Source: Alphaproteobacteria bacterium (GTDB taxonomy: Bacteria; Pseudomonadota; Alphaproteobacteria; UBA7985; JAUIBT01). Taken from it: a stretch of DNA of 37,176 nucleotides. The position numbers and the translations under genes are program-made. The notes under the pieces were generated by a model. That model searched no databases. It was not told where the DNA came from and saw only the letters and a program-made list of their open reading frames with translations. Location: positions 1-37,176 of the forward strand of contig JAUIHE010000009.1 of NCBI GenBank assembly GCA_030432195.1, in the 5' to 3' direction. Positions 36,171-37,176 of this stretch are shown piece after piece (the stretch's first letter is position 1; every line of letters begins with the position of its first letter).

Positions 36171-37176
36171 ATGGATTACCTAAACGCCCTTGTGGCCTTC
36201 AGCAATTTCGTCGCCATCCCCGCTGTTGCCTATGGCAGCCAATTGGCCTTGGGCGCCTTGGGGGTGACCCTGGTCTATGGTGTGCTGCGCTTCTCCAACT
36301 TCGCACACGGCGACACCATGGCTTTTGGTGCCATGATTACCGTCTTGTTTACCTGGTTGTTCCAAAGCTGGGGCATCAGCTTGGGGCCACTACCAACCGC
36401 TCTGCTGGCCATGCCGATTGGCATTGTTGCGACCGCGGTCTTGCTGGTGGGAACCGACCAGGCGGTCTATCGCTTCTATCGGAAGCAAAAGTCGCCGCCG
36501 GTTATCTATCTCATCGTATCGCTGGGCGTCATGTTCATCATGAACGGCCTGGTGCGCTTTATTATCGGGCCAGGCGATCAACGCTTTTTCGACGGCCAGC
36601 GCTTCATCATTTCCGTGCGTGAATTCAAGGCGATGACCGGCTTGCGTGAAGGCTTGGCCATCAAGACCACGCAGGGGCTCACGGTTGTTACGGCGGTCAT
36701 TGTGGTGGCCGTCTTGTTCTGGTTCCTCAATAAGACCCGAACCGGCAAGTCGATGCGCGCCTATTCGGATAACGAGGATTTGGCTCTGTTGTCAGGCATC
36801 AATCCAGAGCGCGTGGTTTTGGTTACCTGGCTCATCGTTGCCGCGCTGGCGACCGTGGCGGGCACGCTCTACGGCCTGGACAAAAGCTTTAAGCCCTTTG
36901 TTTACTTCCAGCTGCTGCTGCCGGTCTTTGCGTCGGCCATCGTTGGCGGTCTAGGTAACCCGGTTGGGGCCATTGCGGGGGGCTTTGTCATCGCATTTTC
37001 TGAAGTGACGGTGACCTATGCGTGGAAGAAGGTGCTGGTCTATGCACTGCCGGACCAGTGGGAGCCAACCGGATTGGTTCAACTGTTGACCACCGACTAT
37101 AAATTTGCGGTCAGTTTTGTGATCCTGGTGATCGTCTTGCTGTTCCGACCGACGGGCATGTTTAGGGGGAAAGCGC
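36171..37176 (+). CDS. livH: Branched-chain amino acid type ABC transporter permease LivH (3' end outside window)
   Basis: Inner-membrane permease, BPD_transp_2 family. From ATG 36171, 335 codons stay open to the right edge without a stop; family proteins end near the FRPTGMFRGK motif seen here, so only a few codons are missing. About eight hydrophobic helices. LALGALGVTLVYGVLRFSNFAHG near 25-47 region and ASAIVGGLGNPVGAIAGG near 250-267 are family hallmarks; the latter is the ATPase-coupling loop. It is slightly longer than classic LivH (about 290-310) through an insert near residues 110-165. LivM should follow outside the window. Confidence 0.93.
   Translation, partial: MDYLNALVAFSNFVAIPAVAYGSQLALGALGVTLVYGVLRFSNFAHGDTMAFGAMITVLFTWLFQSWGISLGPLPTALLAMPIGIVATAVLLVGTDQAVYRFYRKQKSPPVIYLIVSLGVMFIMNGLVRFIIGPGDQRFFDGQRFIISVREFKAMTGLREGLAIKTTQGLTVVTAVIVVAVLFWFLNKTRTGKSMRAYSDNEDLALLSGINPERVVLVTWLIVAALATVAGTLYGLDKSFKPFVYFQLLLPVFASAIVGGLGNPVGAIAGGFVIAFSEVTVTYAWKKVLVYALPDQWEPTGLVQLLTTDYKFAVSFVILVIVLLFRPTGMFRGKA

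Overview
The window is about 37 kb of a GC-rich, densely coded bacterial chromosome, almost certainly from an alphaproteobacterium. Evidence: short gaps, many 1-4 base gene overlaps, frequent GTG/TTG starts with good Shine-Dalgarno sites, an SHP/DHC/cytochrome b561 cluster like that of Rhodobacter, and many catabolic operons with LysR or MarR regulators. The genus cannot be named from sequence reading alone. No tRNA, rRNA, CRISPR, prophage or insertion sequence was seen.

Layout. 1-2860 (minus): partial hisI, tmk and a YheS-type ABC-F protein. 3083-3505 (plus): ndk, closed by a bidirectional terminator. 3605-5646 (minus): a redox operon of a cytochrome b561 fused to a diheme cytochrome c, an SHP-type oxygen-binding cytochrome c, and a free diheme cytochrome c. 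5871-11601 (minus): a six-gene catabolic operon (class III aminotransferase, GNAT, CoA-transferase A and B, M20 deacylase, thiolase) with a divergent LysR gene at 11696-12691. Its enzymes read as a route from a beta-amino acid via a 3-oxo acid and 3-oxoacyl-CoA to acyl-CoA plus acetyl-CoA. 12699-16611: a DauA-like D-amino-acid dehydrogenase and a MarR regulator (minus), with a divergent MobA-like 3-hydroxybenzoate 4-monooxygenase (plus). 16746-18502 (plus): a TmpA/TmpB-like oxygenase pair that would turn 2-trimethylaminoethylphosphonate into glycine betaine and phosphate. 18499-19656 (minus): a porin gene with one in-frame TAA. 20066-20836 (plus): a TauE/SafE permease. 21032-30559 (plus): aldehyde dehydrogenase, FAD-linked 2-hydroxyacid dehydrogenase, ThDP enzyme, hydantoinase/oxoprolinase A and B, and a LysR regulator. 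30668-33060 (plus): a DUF1697 gene, then a sulfotransferase-like P-loop protein overlapping an unusual class IV aminotransferase. 33237-37176 (plus): a branched-chain amino acid type ABC importer (livJ, livG, livF and a livH that leaves the window).

Taken together this is a scavenging region: uptake, several independent pathways for modified amino acids, hydroxy acids, aromatic acids and a phosphonate, and their regulators. The most notable points are the TmpAB-like pair without phosphonate transporter and with a lost zinc site, the predicted beta-amino-acid operon, the ThDP enzyme plus HyuAB cluster, the b561-DHC fusion, and the P-loop/aminotransferase pair whose aminotransferase lacks the usual pyridine-nitrogen glutamate.
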